Of a stretch of 64,000 bases of DNA, positions 17,162 to 26,222 are shown piece after piece. The DNA is from CAYNRE01 sp964399535 (GTDB taxonomy: Bacteria; Planctomycetota; Planctomycetia; Pirellulales; CAYNRE01), in assembly GCA_964399535.1 (NCBI GenBank), contig CAYNRE010000005.1, forward strand, positions 496,001-560,000, written 5' to 3'. The notes beneath the pieces were generated by a model that made no database searches, had not been told where the DNA came from, and saw nothing but the letters and a program-made list of their open reading frames with translations. The position numbers and the translations under genes were made by a program. The first letter of the stretch is position 1, and each line of letters begins with the position of its first letter.

Positions 17162-18325
17162 ATGAACGAGCCGATTCCGTTCTCCCGGCCTTGCCTGGTC
17201 GGCCCGGAGCTTGACTATCTGGCCCAGGCCGCGCGGCAGGGGAAACTTTCGGCCGACGGGCCGTTCACCGCTCGCTGTGCCCAGTGGCTCGAGAACACGC
17301 TCGGACTCGAGCGGGTGCTGATGACCCATTCGGCCTCGGGGGCACTCGACCTGGCGCTGCGCACCTTGGGGCTGGCGGCTGGCGACGAGGTACTGCTCCC
17401 CTCGTTCACCTACGTGGCCACGGCCAACGCGGTGCTCGCCAACGGTGGCCGGCCGGTGTTTGTCGAGATCGAGCCCGAGACCCTGTGCCTCGATCTGGAA
17501 ACCATCGAAGCGGCTCGCACCGCCCGCTGCCGGGTTGTGGTGCCGGTGCACTACGCGGGAGCAAGCTGCGACCTACCGCGGCTGAGCCGCTGGGCAGCCG
17601 AGCGTCAAATCGACGTCGTGGAAGATGCTGCCCAGGCGGTCGGCTCGCGATTTGCCGACCGGGCCCTGGGTGGCTGGGGCGCCCTGGGCGTTTTCAGTTT
17701 CACCGATCAGAAGAATGTTACCGGGGGGCAGGCTGGCGCGCTGACGATCAATCGGGCCGATCTGTTCCAGCGAGCCCAGACGATCCGCGATCAGGGGACC
17801 GATCGGGCCCGCTACTTCCGCGGGGAAGTGCCCGAGTACACCTGGACGCTTGCTGGCGGGAGCTACGCGCCCAGCGAGTTGTGTTGCGCGTTTCTGCTCG
17901 CTCAGCTCGAGCAGTTCGAGGCGGTTACTAACCGCCGGCGCGAGCAGTGGCAATTTTATCGTGCCGCCCTGGGCCCGCTGGAAGCGCGAGGCGTGGTGCG
18001 GCTTCCCAAGACCCTGCCTGGGTGCGAACCCAACTTTCACCTGTTCTATTTGCTGGCGGCCGATCGCCTCGAGCGCGATCGACTCATCGCTCATCTAGCC
18101 CAGCAGGGAATTACGGCCCCGTTCCATTTCGTTCCGCTCCACTTGTCGGCCATGGGAATACGGCTGGGCTACGGCCCGGGCGACCTTCCTCGCACCGAAG
18201 ACCTGGCAGGGCGAATCGTGCGGTTGCCGCTGTTTCACGACCTGACGCGGCCCCAGCAGGAGCGCGTGGTGGGGGCCGTGAGGGAGTTCTATCGTGGGAA
18301 TTTGCCGACGCGCCCCGCACCCTAA
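17162..18325 (+). CDS. wecE: DegT/DnrJ/EryC1 aminotransferase, WecE/RffA-like (dTDP-4-amino-4,6-dideoxygalactose transaminase)
   Basis: 387 residues collinear with E. coli WecE as I know it: IPFSRPCLVGPELDYL, GDEVLLPSFTYVATANA, VVPVHYAGASCD, VVEDAAQAVGS. The PLP-binding Lys is in FSFTDQKNVTGGQAGAL, where WecE has HETKN, and FRGEVPEYTW follows. It would convert dTDP-4-keto-6-deoxyglucose plus glutamate to dTDP-Fuc4N. A WecD-like acetyltransferase, the next step toward Fuc4NAc, lies 31 kb away at 49794. ATG at 17162 matches the WecE N terminus; the upstream in-frame extension is not conserved-looking. A hairpin overlaps the stop codon. Confidence 0.92.
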   Translation: MNEPIPFSRPCLVGPELDYLAQAARQGKLSADGPFTARCAQWLENTLGLERVLMTHSASGALDLALRTLGLAAGDEVLLPSFTYVATANAVLANGGRPVFVEIEPETLCLDLETIEAARTARCRVVVPVHYAGASCDLPRLSRWAAERQIDVVEDAAQAVGSRFADRALGGWGALGVFSFTDQKNVTGGQAGALTINRADLFQRAQTIRDQGTDRARYFRGEVPEYTWTLAGGSYAPSELCCAFLLAQLEQFEAVTNRRREQWQFYRAALGPLEARGVVRLPKTLPGCEPNFHLFYLLAADRLERDRLIAHLAQQGITAPFHFVPLHLSAMGIRLGYGPGDLPRTEDLAGRIVRLPLFHDLTRPQQERVVGAVREFYRGNLPTRPAP

Positions 18326-18351
18326 AATCGCGCGCTACGGGCGCCGATTTT
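18324..18351 (+). terminator. Terminator-like hairpin overlapping the wecE stop
   Basis: AAAATCG (18324-18330) pairs with CGATTTT (18345-18351), and an inner GCGC/GCGC stem makes a near-perfect hairpin. It ends in four T residues. It begins within the TAA stop codon. A short T-tract makes termination plausible but not certain. Confidence 0.5.
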
Positions 18352-18534
18352 GATTGCCCAGCTCGGCCCGCGGCGCGGTACGCGATGGCGCCGCCGGTTG
18401 CTGGGCGGCGGCTGGGGTTCTCGATTCCCTTATTGCCGGAGTCAGCGTAGGCTAGAACCCTGGGCGCGAGGAACCACGCCGCCGTCGGATCTGAAAGATC
18501 TCTGCCCAATGCCAAGTCCTTGCGGATACCTGCA

Positions 18535-19419
18535 ATGAGCCAACCAAGCCTTTCCCAACCTTGCTCGCCCCCTGCAGGGGCTGCTACGAGCCGTTCGTTT
18601 CTCGACCCCGGATTGGCCGAGTGTATGGAGCGCGACGGCTACGTAGTGCTTCCGGTCCTCGATGCGGATTCGATCCGCGAGGTGATGGCAATTTACTGCG
18701 GGGCAGGCGTGACCTTTGAACAAGGGTGGCACACCGACATGTACAGTGCGAACCTCGATTATCGCCGGGCAACGCACGAACAGGTCGGTAAGATCTTCGC
18801 CGACAGAATCTTGCCGCTATTGAACGGGTTTCGCTTCTGCTGTGGTAATTTCGTAGTCAAAGAACCCCATATCGAAAACACCGTACCCCTGCATCAAGAC
18901 TGGACGATTATTGAACATGACCAGTCGCGTTCACTGAACGTGATTTGCGCCATGATCGACGTTCCCCCAGATCACGGTCAACTGCGGGTCTTGCCAGGAA
19001 GCCATCACGCTCCCAAACGCGTTAGTTTCGGTCCGGTCGATCATCTGCAGATCGCCCACCTCCTCCCGTTAATTGAGAAGCAATACGTCGTCCGGCTCCA
19101 GCAGCGAGCCGGTGAGGCGCTGATTTACGACGGACGGCTACTGCACGCCTCTGATCGAAACCGGTCGGATCGCGTGCGCGTCTGCTACTCGGCCTCGTTC
19201 GTACCGCAGGAATCACCGCTGCGACATTATTACAAGGATCCGCAAGCGCCCGATGTTTTGGAAGAGTACGAAATCGACAGCGACTTTTTCTGGAAGCACA
19301 AGCTCGGCGAGCGCCCTCAAGAGGGAAAGCTTGTCCGCGCCATGCCTCACGTCGATTCCCCGATCACCGAACAGCACCTCGTGCTGTGGAACCGTGCCCG
19401 ACTTACAAGCCCAAGTTAA
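18535..19419 (+). CDS. PhyH-family Fe(II)/2-oxoglutarate dioxygenase, copy 2
   Basis: 294 residues. Iron ligands appear as PLHQDWTIIEHDQ (HxD) and LIYDGRLLHASD (distal His), with HGQLRVLPGSHH before the lid. It shares the subgroup signature around residue 75 (HTDMYSANLDYR, compare HASMYAPN in copy 1). The DETR motif after HxD in copies 1 and 4 is replaced by EHDQ here, and codon usage is a little less GC-biased, so it may have a different substrate or origin. The ATG at 18535 is preferred over an upstream in-frame start at 18520. It converges with the YfhO-like gene. Confidence 0.9.
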   Translation: MSQPSLSQPCSPPAGAATSRSFLDPGLAECMERDGYVVLPVLDADSIREVMAIYCGAGVTFEQGWHTDMYSANLDYRRATHEQVGKIFADRILPLLNGFRFCCGNFVVKEPHIENTVPLHQDWTIIEHDQSRSLNVICAMIDVPPDHGQLRVLPGSHHAPKRVSFGPVDHLQIAHLLPLIEKQYVVRLQQRAGEALIYDGRLLHASDRNRSDRVRVCYSASFVPQESPLRHYYKDPQAPDVLEEYEIDSDFFWKHKLGERPQEGKLVRAMPHVDSPITEQHLVLWNRARLTSPS

Positions 19420-19617
19420 CTTCGTCTCCATTCGCCGAGCCCCGCCCTGGCCGTTGTTTCGCAGACCACCGCCCCAGAGAGGGCCGGCGACCTATTTCGA
19501 CTCCGCTTGAAGATGTCAATGGGACGCGAGATCGGCAGAATGCGATACCGAAATCGCAAGATGAGTCGCAGCTTCGCGAATCGGGCCAACGCCCCAGTGC
19601 CGGTCTCCGAGCGGCCG

Positions 19618-21705
19618 CTAGGCTTCTTTTGCCGACGGAGACCGATCGCGGCCGGCCAGGATCAGAATGGTTGCAACCAGTGCCAGCGCAAGCAGCGACA
19701 CGATAAGCCCGAGCCAAAGCCCGCTCGGCCAGTGCGAGATTACAACGCGATGGCGACCCGCCGATATCGGCACGCCGAGAAACGCATGGTTCGTCCGGAG
19801 CACATCACAGCGCTGGCCGTCGACCCAGGCGCAAACATCGTCGCAGTAGGAATCGGCCACGACCAGTAAGGCCGCGGACGACGTTTCCACCTCGACCAAA
19901 AGGTTGCCCGCGTCGAGCTGGCGCAGCATGACCTGGCTGGGCCAGTCCGTGGCCGATAATGCCGTCGGCAGGGGGCGCTCGATCACTGCCTGTCGTTCGG
20001 GATCGAACTGGTCGGATCGGAGCAGGGCCAGTCGATCGTCCGAATCGGCCGCCAGCTTGGTTTCACCGACCAGCCAGGCCCGCGGATGCGTCGGCGATGC
20101 CCGCAACAGTCGCACGGGCCGCTGGGCCAGGGGGCGCCAGCGCGGATCGAGCAGGTCGTGCCCGGGTCCGGGGGCGATGGCCTGATGGGTAACCGCGGCC
20201 AGCCGCGCCGAGCGTTGCCAGGCCCCACCCGGCAGGGCGCGGTACAACTCGACCAGCCAGCGAGGGCTGACCGTGGAATCCTGGCTGTAGAGCTGCGCCG
20301 AGGGCAGCTCGAACAGCAGGTTGTAATCGGCCGGGGCGCTTTGCAGCGCGCGTTTGGCCAGCGATTCCGAGAGCCGGAGTTGTCTGCTCTCGTTTGCTTC
20401 GAGGGGGCTCATCGACCAAAGCCGCGTGTGCTCACCCGCGGTGGCGAGCCGCGCCAGCCTGGACCCGACCTGATCGTAGAGATTCTCGTGAGAAAGGTAC
20501 AAGTCCAGGCGCTGAGACGTTGCCAGCAAGAGCAGTCCCAGCGGCAGTAATGCGCGACACGGCGCGCGAAGTGGTGCGTCGGCCGCGCTCGCCGAGGCAG
20601 CGAGTGCGTCGGCCCCAAAGGCCGACACGACCGCTACGGCCAGCACCCACCAGGAGAGGTACATTGAGGCCCAGCGAAACCAGCTATAGACCGGCAAATG
20701 ATCGAGCAGGTCCGACAATGGCGTGTGCGCCGCCAGAAGCAGCCCGGCCAGCCCCAGGGCCATCCACATCCGCAGCCAACGATTCCGCAGAGCCAGCACC
20801 AGGCTGATCGCCAGGCATCCGACGAGAAACCCGTTCGCGGCGGCGCCAGCGAGCGCGCGCGGCAACGAAGCGTCGGCGACGTCGTAAACCTGTTGCCCCG
20901 GCTGCCAGAATTGGTCCCATCGCAGCCGAATCATCGCGGCGGGCTGCTGGGCTCGATTCGACTGCTCGAAGTATTGGTACAGCGGCACCAGTTGCACCGC
21001 GGTCAGGCACGCTGCTGCCACGAACACGGCCGCGGGCATGAGCCATCGTAGCGGCCAAAAAACCCTGTGCAGCACCAGGCAGGCGTACGCGCCCTGGAGC
21101 GTGAACAGAACCAGGGCGGTGTCGTACGAACCGGCCAGAATCATGAGCGCATTGACCAGCGCCAGGGTGCTCAGTGAGCGCCGTCGGCCCTCGGCGACGC
21201 GGTCCCAAAGCCAGAGCGCCGTGGGAATCCAGGCCAAGACCACCAGGCGAGCCACGGCGGCGTGGACCCACTGCAGGGCGGGCGCCGTCATGAACACGCT
21301 GGCACCCCAGACACTAGCCAGCTGCCCCAGGCCGCGCCCGCGGAGGTAGCTGGCCATGCCCAGCCCGGCGATCAGATAGTGCAACGCCACGAACACGTCG
21401 TGAGCCTTGGGAGTAGGCCAACCTACATAGAGCAAGAACCCTGGGTAGAAGATGCCGGTCTGCCCCTCGGCGGTAAGCGGAAAACCACAGGCCAACAGCG
21501 GGGTCCACCAGGGAAACGTGGCGCCGCGGATTTGCTCGGCGGCGTAAATTCGCCGCGGCACGTCGATGGGCGCCGTATCGGCTAGGTAAAGGTTGCCCTC
21601 CGACCAAACCAGCGGCCCGGCGTAGACGAGCCAGATCACGAATACCCCGAGCCAGCTCGGCGCCAGGCGAGCGGGGTCGGGCAAGGAATGGGGCGCGGCG
21701 GTCAT
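19618..21705 (-). CDS. YfhO-like polytopic membrane protein
   Basis: 695 residues with about twelve hydrophobic helices in the first 450 residues, then a soluble region ending in a final helix and a basic tail. Features match the bacterial YfhO family, which is implicated in glycosylation of lipoteichoic acid and similar polymers in other bacteria. These include a first periplasmic loop WSEGNLYLADTAPID, FRWASMYLSWW, and a C-terminal beta-sandwich with NHAFLGVPISAGRHRV before the last helix. It is paralogous to the N-terminal half of 36126-40016, sharing for example SAPADYNLL and the GNLYLxDT motif. The ATG at 21705 fits the first basic/hydrophobic stretch; the 22-codon upstream extension is unlikely. 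It probably transfers or flips a lipid-linked sugar; substrate unknown. Confidence 0.82.
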   Translation of the reverse strand: MTAAPHSLPDPARLAPSWLGVFVIWLVYAGPLVWSEGNLYLADTAPIDVPRRIYAAEQIRGATFPWWTPLLACGFPLTAEGQTGIFYPGFLLYVGWPTPKAHDVFVALHYLIAGLGMASYLRGRGLGQLASVWGASVFMTAPALQWVHAAVARLVVLAWIPTALWLWDRVAEGRRRSLSTLALVNALMILAGSYDTALVLFTLQGAYACLVLHRVFWPLRWLMPAAVFVAAACLTAVQLVPLYQYFEQSNRAQQPAAMIRLRWDQFWQPGQQVYDVADASLPRALAGAAANGFLVGCLAISLVLALRNRWLRMWMALGLAGLLLAAHTPLSDLLDHLPVYSWFRWASMYLSWWVLAVAVVSAFGADALAASASAADAPLRAPCRALLPLGLLLLATSQRLDLYLSHENLYDQVGSRLARLATAGEHTRLWSMSPLEANESRQLRLSESLAKRALQSAPADYNLLFELPSAQLYSQDSTVSPRWLVELYRALPGGAWQRSARLAAVTHQAIAPGPGHDLLDPRWRPLAQRPVRLLRASPTHPRAWLVGETKLAADSDDRLALLRSDQFDPERQAVIERPLPTALSATDWPSQVMLRQLDAGNLLVEVETSSAALLVVADSYCDDVCAWVDGQRCDVLRTNHAFLGVPISAGRHRVVISHWPSGLWLGLIVSLLALALVATILILAGRDRSPSAKEA

Positions 21706-21931
21706 CGCGACGGATCCGGGGCGGCCGGAAACCCCTCGAGCGGCCGCGCGGGATGAGCCGCCGGTTTCCAAGCGTGCGCAGGCGCCGGGCGCCGCATCAG
21801 CCGTTTGCAGGCCACGGCCAACCTCACGCGACCGCCGGCGGGAGCCAAGCGGGCTCGGCCAAGCGTCCTTGCCACGAGCCTGACAGGCGGAAAAGCGATC
21901 GGCAAAGATTTCTGCCCTAGGAAGCGGGCGA

Positions 21932-22747
21932 TCAGTTCTGCTCTTCGGGCAGCGGTGCGGCGAACACGCCCCGCGCCGACCGCCCCCGCGGGCGCTCGCC
22001 GGGGATGTAGTCCCAGTAGAAGGTGGGGTCGACCGCGAAGACCTCGACCGCCGTGGGATCGACGCGGTGGTAGTACAACAGCGACGATTGCGGCCGGGCC
22101 AGCACGCAGCCCACCGCCAACCGCTCTCGGCCCGAGCGATTGATACCCGAGCCGTGCAACAACCGCCCGTCGTACACCACGGCCTGGCCCGGTACCAGGG
22201 GCACGCTCCGCAGCCGCTCGGGACAGTGGCGCGCGACCCAACCGCGCCGCGGGCAAGGGTCTCCGTGCGAGCGGGGAAACGGGCACTCGCGGTGCGAACC
22301 CACCACCACTTCCAGGCAGCCGTTCTGCTCGTCGACCGGCATCAGCGGCGTCCACACATTAAGCGTGAGATCGGTTGTTTCGTCGACGAAGGCCCAGTCG
22401 AAGTGCAGGGCCACTTCCGTGCCGTCGGGCTGCGGCGACTTGGCCAGGTAGTTGGCCACCACGATGCGCCAGCCGGGCAGCACGGTATCGATGGACGGTT
22501 GCAGGTGCCCGGAAATCTCCTGGAAGATCCGGCGGCGCTCCTCGGCGCTGGCCAGATACATCGAGGCTTGAAACCCCGTCACCTCCGTGGCCGCGCGCTG
22601 GTACGAACTGCGCAGCGCGCCGAGAACGCTCGGCAAGGCCAGCTCGACGACCGCGTAACCGTCGCGCTCCAAGGCCGACCAGAGCGCGCTGGAATCTCCT
22701 GGGCTAATCGAGGGGGCCGGCGGCCCTGGCTGAGGCGAACCGCTCAT
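21932..22747 (-). CDS. PhyH-family Fe(II)/2-oxoglutarate dioxygenase, copy 3
   Basis: 271 residues. HFDWAFVDETTDLTLN holds HxD, here with Phe in place of Gln, and VVYDGRLLHGSG the distal His. NGCLEVVVGSHR matches the same block as the other copies. GFQASMYLASAEERRR is the subgroup signature. Its ATG overlaps the TGA of the upstream ABC ATPase (ATGA), so it is translationally coupled to the exporter ATPase, strong contextual evidence that its substrate belongs to the exported glycan. The metal site is complete. The C terminus is short and acidic. Confidence 0.92.
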   Translation of the reverse strand: MSGSPQPGPPAPSISPGDSSALWSALERDGYAVVELALPSVLGALRSSYQRAATEVTGFQASMYLASAEERRRIFQEISGHLQPSIDTVLPGWRIVVANYLAKSPQPDGTEVALHFDWAFVDETTDLTLNVWTPLMPVDEQNGCLEVVVGSHRECPFPRSHGDPCPRRGWVARHCPERLRSVPLVPGQAVVYDGRLLHGSGINRSGRERLAVGCVLARPQSSLLYYHRVDPTAVEVFAVDPTFYWDYIPGERPRGRSARGVFAAPLPEEQN

Positions 22748-24294
22748 GACATTTCCCACTCGCAGTCCATGCCGACCAGGTCGCGGATCCAGGTGCGAAT
22801 ATTGCCCGACTGCGAGGGGGGTTCGGTAACCTGGAAGAAATGGGGCCGGCTTTCCCAGCCCACGTCGGCCAGGGCCGCGCCGGTGGCCGCCTCGCCCAGA
22901 CCAACCTTCATGGCGTAACGGCCGGCCCGCAGCGACAACCGGTCGATGGTTCCCCGCCAGACATGGCGGCCAGGACCAACCGAGAGCGTTCGGTCGTCGA
23001 TACCCGTCAGCACCGTCGCAATATGGGTCGACAGGTCGGCTGTGCACAGCGTGAACCCGCAGACGATGGCCTCGAGCGGTTCGAACACCTCAAACACCAC
23101 GAAGACCCGGGCCGGCTCGCCATAACGCAGCTCGCCGCCGCTGGCCGCTTCAATTCCCACTGAGCGAATCGCCACCGCGGCCGTGGCCAGCGCCGTTTTC
23201 ACCTCGGCCCGCTCCAGGGGTTCGGCGTCGGGCACGCCCTCTGGGTCCGCGGCGGCGCACCGGGCGACCGCGCCGACCAGGTCCGCGGCCGGCTCTGAAT
23301 CGGGTTGTGGGTTGGGTCGCGTGGCGGGGTCGTTTTCCAGATCGCCAAAGTAAATCGCCTCCCCCCCCCGAGTGATTGGCTCGTCGGCGGTTTCCGGCTG
23401 CGGCACGGGTTCGTCGCCGGGCACTTCGGCCGCAGATTCCCACTGGGTGCTGTCCAGGGGCGCCGGCGCCGTCTGGCGGGCGTCTGCGGAGGTCGAGGGC
23501 ACCTCGGGCGCGGCGGCACCGGTCAGTTCCGCATGGTCGAGCTCGGCCGAGAGCTCGACGTAAAAGTGAATCGCGTCGGTCGCCGGGCCATCGAACACCA
23601 GGCGACCGTGATGGATCACGATTGCTCGCTCGCACAGCGTTTGAATGGCCTGCATGTCGTGAGCCACGAGAATCAGCGTACCCCGCTGTTCGTGAAAGGT
23701 TTTCAGGTGCTGGCGGCAGCGGCGGCGGAAGGACAAATCGCCGACCGCGAATACTTCGTCGATCAGGAGAATGTCGGGTTGCAAGTGGGCAGCCACCGCG
23801 TAGCCCAGCCGTGCCCGCATGCCGGTGCTGTAGGATTGGACGGGCGAGTCGATGAACTCGGCCAGATCGGCGAAAGCCACGATGCTGTCGAACAATTCGG
23901 CCGTGCGGCTCCGCGGCAGGCCCAGCAGGGCCGAGTTGAAGTAGACGTTTTCGCGCCCCGAAAGCAGCGGGTTGAAACCCAACCCCAGCTCGGTAATGGC
24001 GGCGATCTTGCCCTCGGTGGTGACCCGCCCCCGGGTAGGCGTCAGGCGGCGCATCATCAGCTTGAGCAAGGTGCTTTTGCCCGCCCCGTTGTTGCCGATG
24101 ATGCCGACGCTTTCGCCGCGCTCGATGGTGAAGTTGGCGTTCTGAACTGCCCAAAAATCGCCCGGCAACAGCTCGGTGCTTTGGGCCGGCCGGGCAAGCA
24201 TCCGCCGCGCCAAGTCTTCCAGCGCGTACCAGGCCGACCCGGTAAACCGCCGGTTGTATTTTTTCCAGACGTCGTCGACGTGGATAGCCGGCAT
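22744..24294 (-). CDS. wzt: Wzt-type polysaccharide ABC transporter ATP-binding protein
   Basis: 516 residues. Walker A is GNNGAGKST, the signature region reads YSTGMRARLG, and Walker B is ILLIDEVFAVGD, with LVAHDMQ as the H-loop: the teichoic acid/O-antigen exporter class. After the nucleotide-binding domain (to about residue 250) comes an acidic Pro/Glu-rich linker of roughly 120 residues. A C-terminal beta-sandwich (about 375-510) corresponds to the Wzt cargo-recognition domain, which in known systems binds a terminal modification of the exported glycan. It lies between PhyH copies 3 (overlapping) and 4 (four bases upstream), with the permease beyond. The start at 24294 gives a standard N terminus. 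Confidence 0.93.
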   Translation of the reverse strand: MPAIHVDDVWKKYNRRFTGSAWYALEDLARRMLARPAQSTELLPGDFWAVQNANFTIERGESVGIIGNNGAGKSTLLKLMMRRLTPTRGRVTTEGKIAAITELGLGFNPLLSGRENVYFNSALLGLPRSRTAELFDSIVAFADLAEFIDSPVQSYSTGMRARLGYAVAAHLQPDILLIDEVFAVGDLSFRRRCRQHLKTFHEQRGTLILVAHDMQAIQTLCERAIVIHHGRLVFDGPATDAIHFYVELSAELDHAELTGAAAPEVPSTSADARQTAPAPLDSTQWESAAEVPGDEPVPQPETADEPITRGGEAIYFGDLENDPATRPNPQPDSEPAADLVGAVARCAAADPEGVPDAEPLERAEVKTALATAAVAIRSVGIEAASGGELRYGEPARVFVVFEVFEPLEAIVCGFTLCTADLSTHIATVLTGIDDRTLSVGPGRHVWRGTIDRLSLRAGRYAMKVGLGEAATGAALADVGWESRPHFFQVTEPPSQSGNIRTWIRDLVGMDCEWEMS

Positions 24295-24298
24295 GCCG

Positions 24299-25225
24299 TT
24301 ACGGGGCCTGCTGCGAAGTGCCCGGCCGGGCGCCGGTGGCCGAGCGCTCGCGCTGGTACTGGGCCAGGCGCTGGGCGAGTTGCTCGCTGGTAAAGGGGGA
24401 CTGGGGCGTGCACGCAAGTTCAAGACAAGGGCACGCCCTGGGCCGCTCGCCGAGTTGGGCTTCGCGCCAGTAGAAATCTTCCGCCACGGCATAGGTTTCC
24501 ACTTCCCGCGGCGAAACGCGGTAGTAGTGCCGCAGTTGGGCCTCTTGGGGAATGCCGACCCCCACCACCGCCACGCGGGGCACCGCACCCCGGTTAGGTC
24601 CCGAGTAATGTAGCAGTCGCGAGTGGTAGATCACCCCCTCGCCCGCCCGCAGGGGCAGTTCCAACAGGTGGTGCTCGACAATTTCCTGAGCCAGCGGCGC
24701 GTACGGCGAGCAAGCGGCATCTCCCTGGCCGTTCGGGCGCAGGTTGTCGCAGAACCGGTGGCTGCCCGGCACTACCGCCAGGCAACCCACCTGATGATTG
24801 GTGTCGATCAGCGGCGACCAGATCGTCACGCTGGCAAACCGCGTTTCGTCGACAAACGACCAGTCCTGGTGCAGCGGCACCACGCTGGCGGGTACCGCCT
24901 GCTTCACCGCAAAGTTGCCCAGCACCAGGCGGTAGTTGGCCAGGTACCGTGCCGCCGAATCGGCCAGCGCGGCGGCAATCAAGGCGTTGACGCCCGCGCG
25001 GTAGCCGGCGTCCTGGCTCCACAGGCTCGAGTAAAACCCGTCGGCCAGGCGGCTTTCGAGGCGCTCGTAGCCCGACTGCAATAGGGCCACCTGCTCGGCA
25101 TCGAGCAGCGGCACCACCACGTAACCGCGCTGGTCGAACTGGGCTTGATGCTGCGGGTCGCGCAGGGTCGGCCGGTCCACGGGCGGGCAAAACAGGTTCT
25201 GAGGTAGCGTCGGGCTAGTGGTCAT
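24299..25225 (-). CDS. PhyH-family Fe(II)/2-oxoglutarate dioxygenase, copy 4
   Basis: 308 residues. PLHQDWSFVDETRFASV carries HxD and VIYHSRLLHYSG the distal His. In this copy YDGR of the others is YHSR. QVGCLAVVPGSHR and YYRVSPREVETYAV match the other copies. The stop is four bases upstream of the wzt start, so the exporter ATPase is flanked by two PhyH oxygenases in one transcription unit. A low-complexity tail of about 30 residues (RERSATGARPG) follows the domain. Predicted to be an active hydroxylase. Confidence 0.91.
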   Translation of the reverse strand: MTTSPTLPQNLFCPPVDRPTLRDPQHQAQFDQRGYVVVPLLDAEQVALLQSGYERLESRLADGFYSSLWSQDAGYRAGVNALIAAALADSAARYLANYRLVLGNFAVKQAVPASVVPLHQDWSFVDETRFASVTIWSPLIDTNHQVGCLAVVPGSHRFCDNLRPNGQGDAACSPYAPLAQEIVEHHLLELPLRAGEGVIYHSRLLHYSGPNRGAVPRVAVVGVGIPQEAQLRHYYRVSPREVETYAVAEDFYWREAQLGERPRACPCLELACTPQSPFTSEQLAQRLAQYQRERSATGARPGTSQQAP

Positions 25226-25352
25226 CGCTTGGGTTCACTGGGCGTTGCTTGTCGCTCCGGGCGGGCCCAAGGCCAGCCTGGCCCCCCGTGCCGCGTCGGA
25301 ACCACACCCGACAGCAGTTCGTAAGCATCTTGCCTCAGCACCTTCACGTCTC

Positions 25353-25412
25353 GTCAGTTTCATTGCCTAGCGATCAGTTTCACTGCCTAGCAATCAGTTT
25401 CACTGCCTAGCA
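25353..25412. repeat. Three tandem copies of a 20-bp unit at the wzm 3' end
   Basis: Units at 25353-25372, 25373-25392 and 25393-25412; the last two are identical (ATCAGTTTCACTGCCTAGCA) and the first differs at three positions. The wzm stop codon lies inside the third unit, and every unit carries the same CTA (TAG on the minus strand). Loss or gain of units would leave the protein unchanged. A recent slippage duplication is the simplest explanation. Confidence 0.9.
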
Positions 25413-26222
25413 ATTGGAGTGGTCGACGACGATCGGAATCGCCCGGCGAAACCACAAGAGGGCCAGCACCAGGAGGACCCAGGCCCCCAGGGCGACGCCG
25501 ACGAACCCCCAGGGGTTCTGAGCCTGGCCCGCAACCACCCAATCGCGGGTAGCCGACAAGAGGGGCGTCACGGGGTTCAAGGCCACGATCTTGGCGGCCA
25601 AGCCCTCGGTGGGAGGCGGGAACAGCACCGGCGTGAGAAAAAGCCAGAAGGTAGTTACCGCGGTGAGCGTTTTCGAGACGTCGCGCACCAAGGCGTTCAG
25701 CGGCGCAAGGAACACCCCCAGCGCCGTTCCCAGCACAATCAGGCTCAGCACTCCCAGGGGCGCCAGCACGACCGTGCCGGTTACCGGCAACTGATACCAC
25801 CAGATTGCCAGCACGATCAGAATCATCTTGAACCCGAAGTGGTAGATCACCTCGCCCATGCCGGCCAGCACGAGCGCCTCGGCAGGAAAGGCGGCCCGAG
25901 CCAACATCGGCAGTTCGTCGATCAGCCGATTGATCGGCATATTGAGCGATTCGATAAAGGTGGTCCAAAGCATCATGCTGAGCAGCACAAAGGCGGGATA
26001 GGGCAGGTCCAGCTTCGGGTCTTGAATGATCCGGGCATGTTGAATCAGCGTGCACCAGGCGGCCGTTACCAGCGGAGGAATGAACGCCAGCAGCGCGCCG
26101 AGGAACGAACTGCGGTACTCCGTGAGCAACGTACGGCGGAGCATTTCCACCGCCAGATGGCGCGAGGCAACCAGGTCGCGGCCCAACTCGCGCAGGGCGA
26201 CTTGAATTCCGGCGGTGTTCAT
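25407..26222 (-). CDS. wzm: Wzm-type polysaccharide ABC transporter permease
   Basis: 271 residues with six hydrophobic helices. The N-terminal amphipathic section LLTEYRSSFLGALLAFIPP is typical of ABC-2 polysaccharide permeases (Wzm, TagG, KpsM), as is FLTPVLFPPP followed by ALNPVTPLLSATRDWV. It forms the membrane channel with the Wzt ATPase at 22744. The ATG at 26222 gives the family N terminus; 45 upstream in-frame codons are unlikely to be translated. A strong sigma-70-like promoter is predicted about 250 bases upstream. The stop falls in the 20-bp tandem repeat. Confidence 0.92.
   Translation of the reverse strand: MNTAGIQVALRELGRDLVASRHLAVEMLRRTLLTEYRSSFLGALLAFIPPLVTAAWCTLIQHARIIQDPKLDLPYPAFVLLSMMLWTTFIESLNMPINRLIDELPMLARAAFPAEALVLAGMGEVIYHFGFKMILIVLAIWWYQLPVTGTVVLAPLGVLSLIVLGTALGVFLAPLNALVRDVSKTLTAVTTFWLFLTPVLFPPPTEGLAAKIVALNPVTPLLSATRDWVVAGQAQNPWGFVGVALGAWVLLVLALLWFRRAIPIVVDHSNC

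Noticed and set aside
25353..25412. CRISPR array
   Set aside because: The 20-bp units are directly adjacent with no spacers and no cas genes are nearby.
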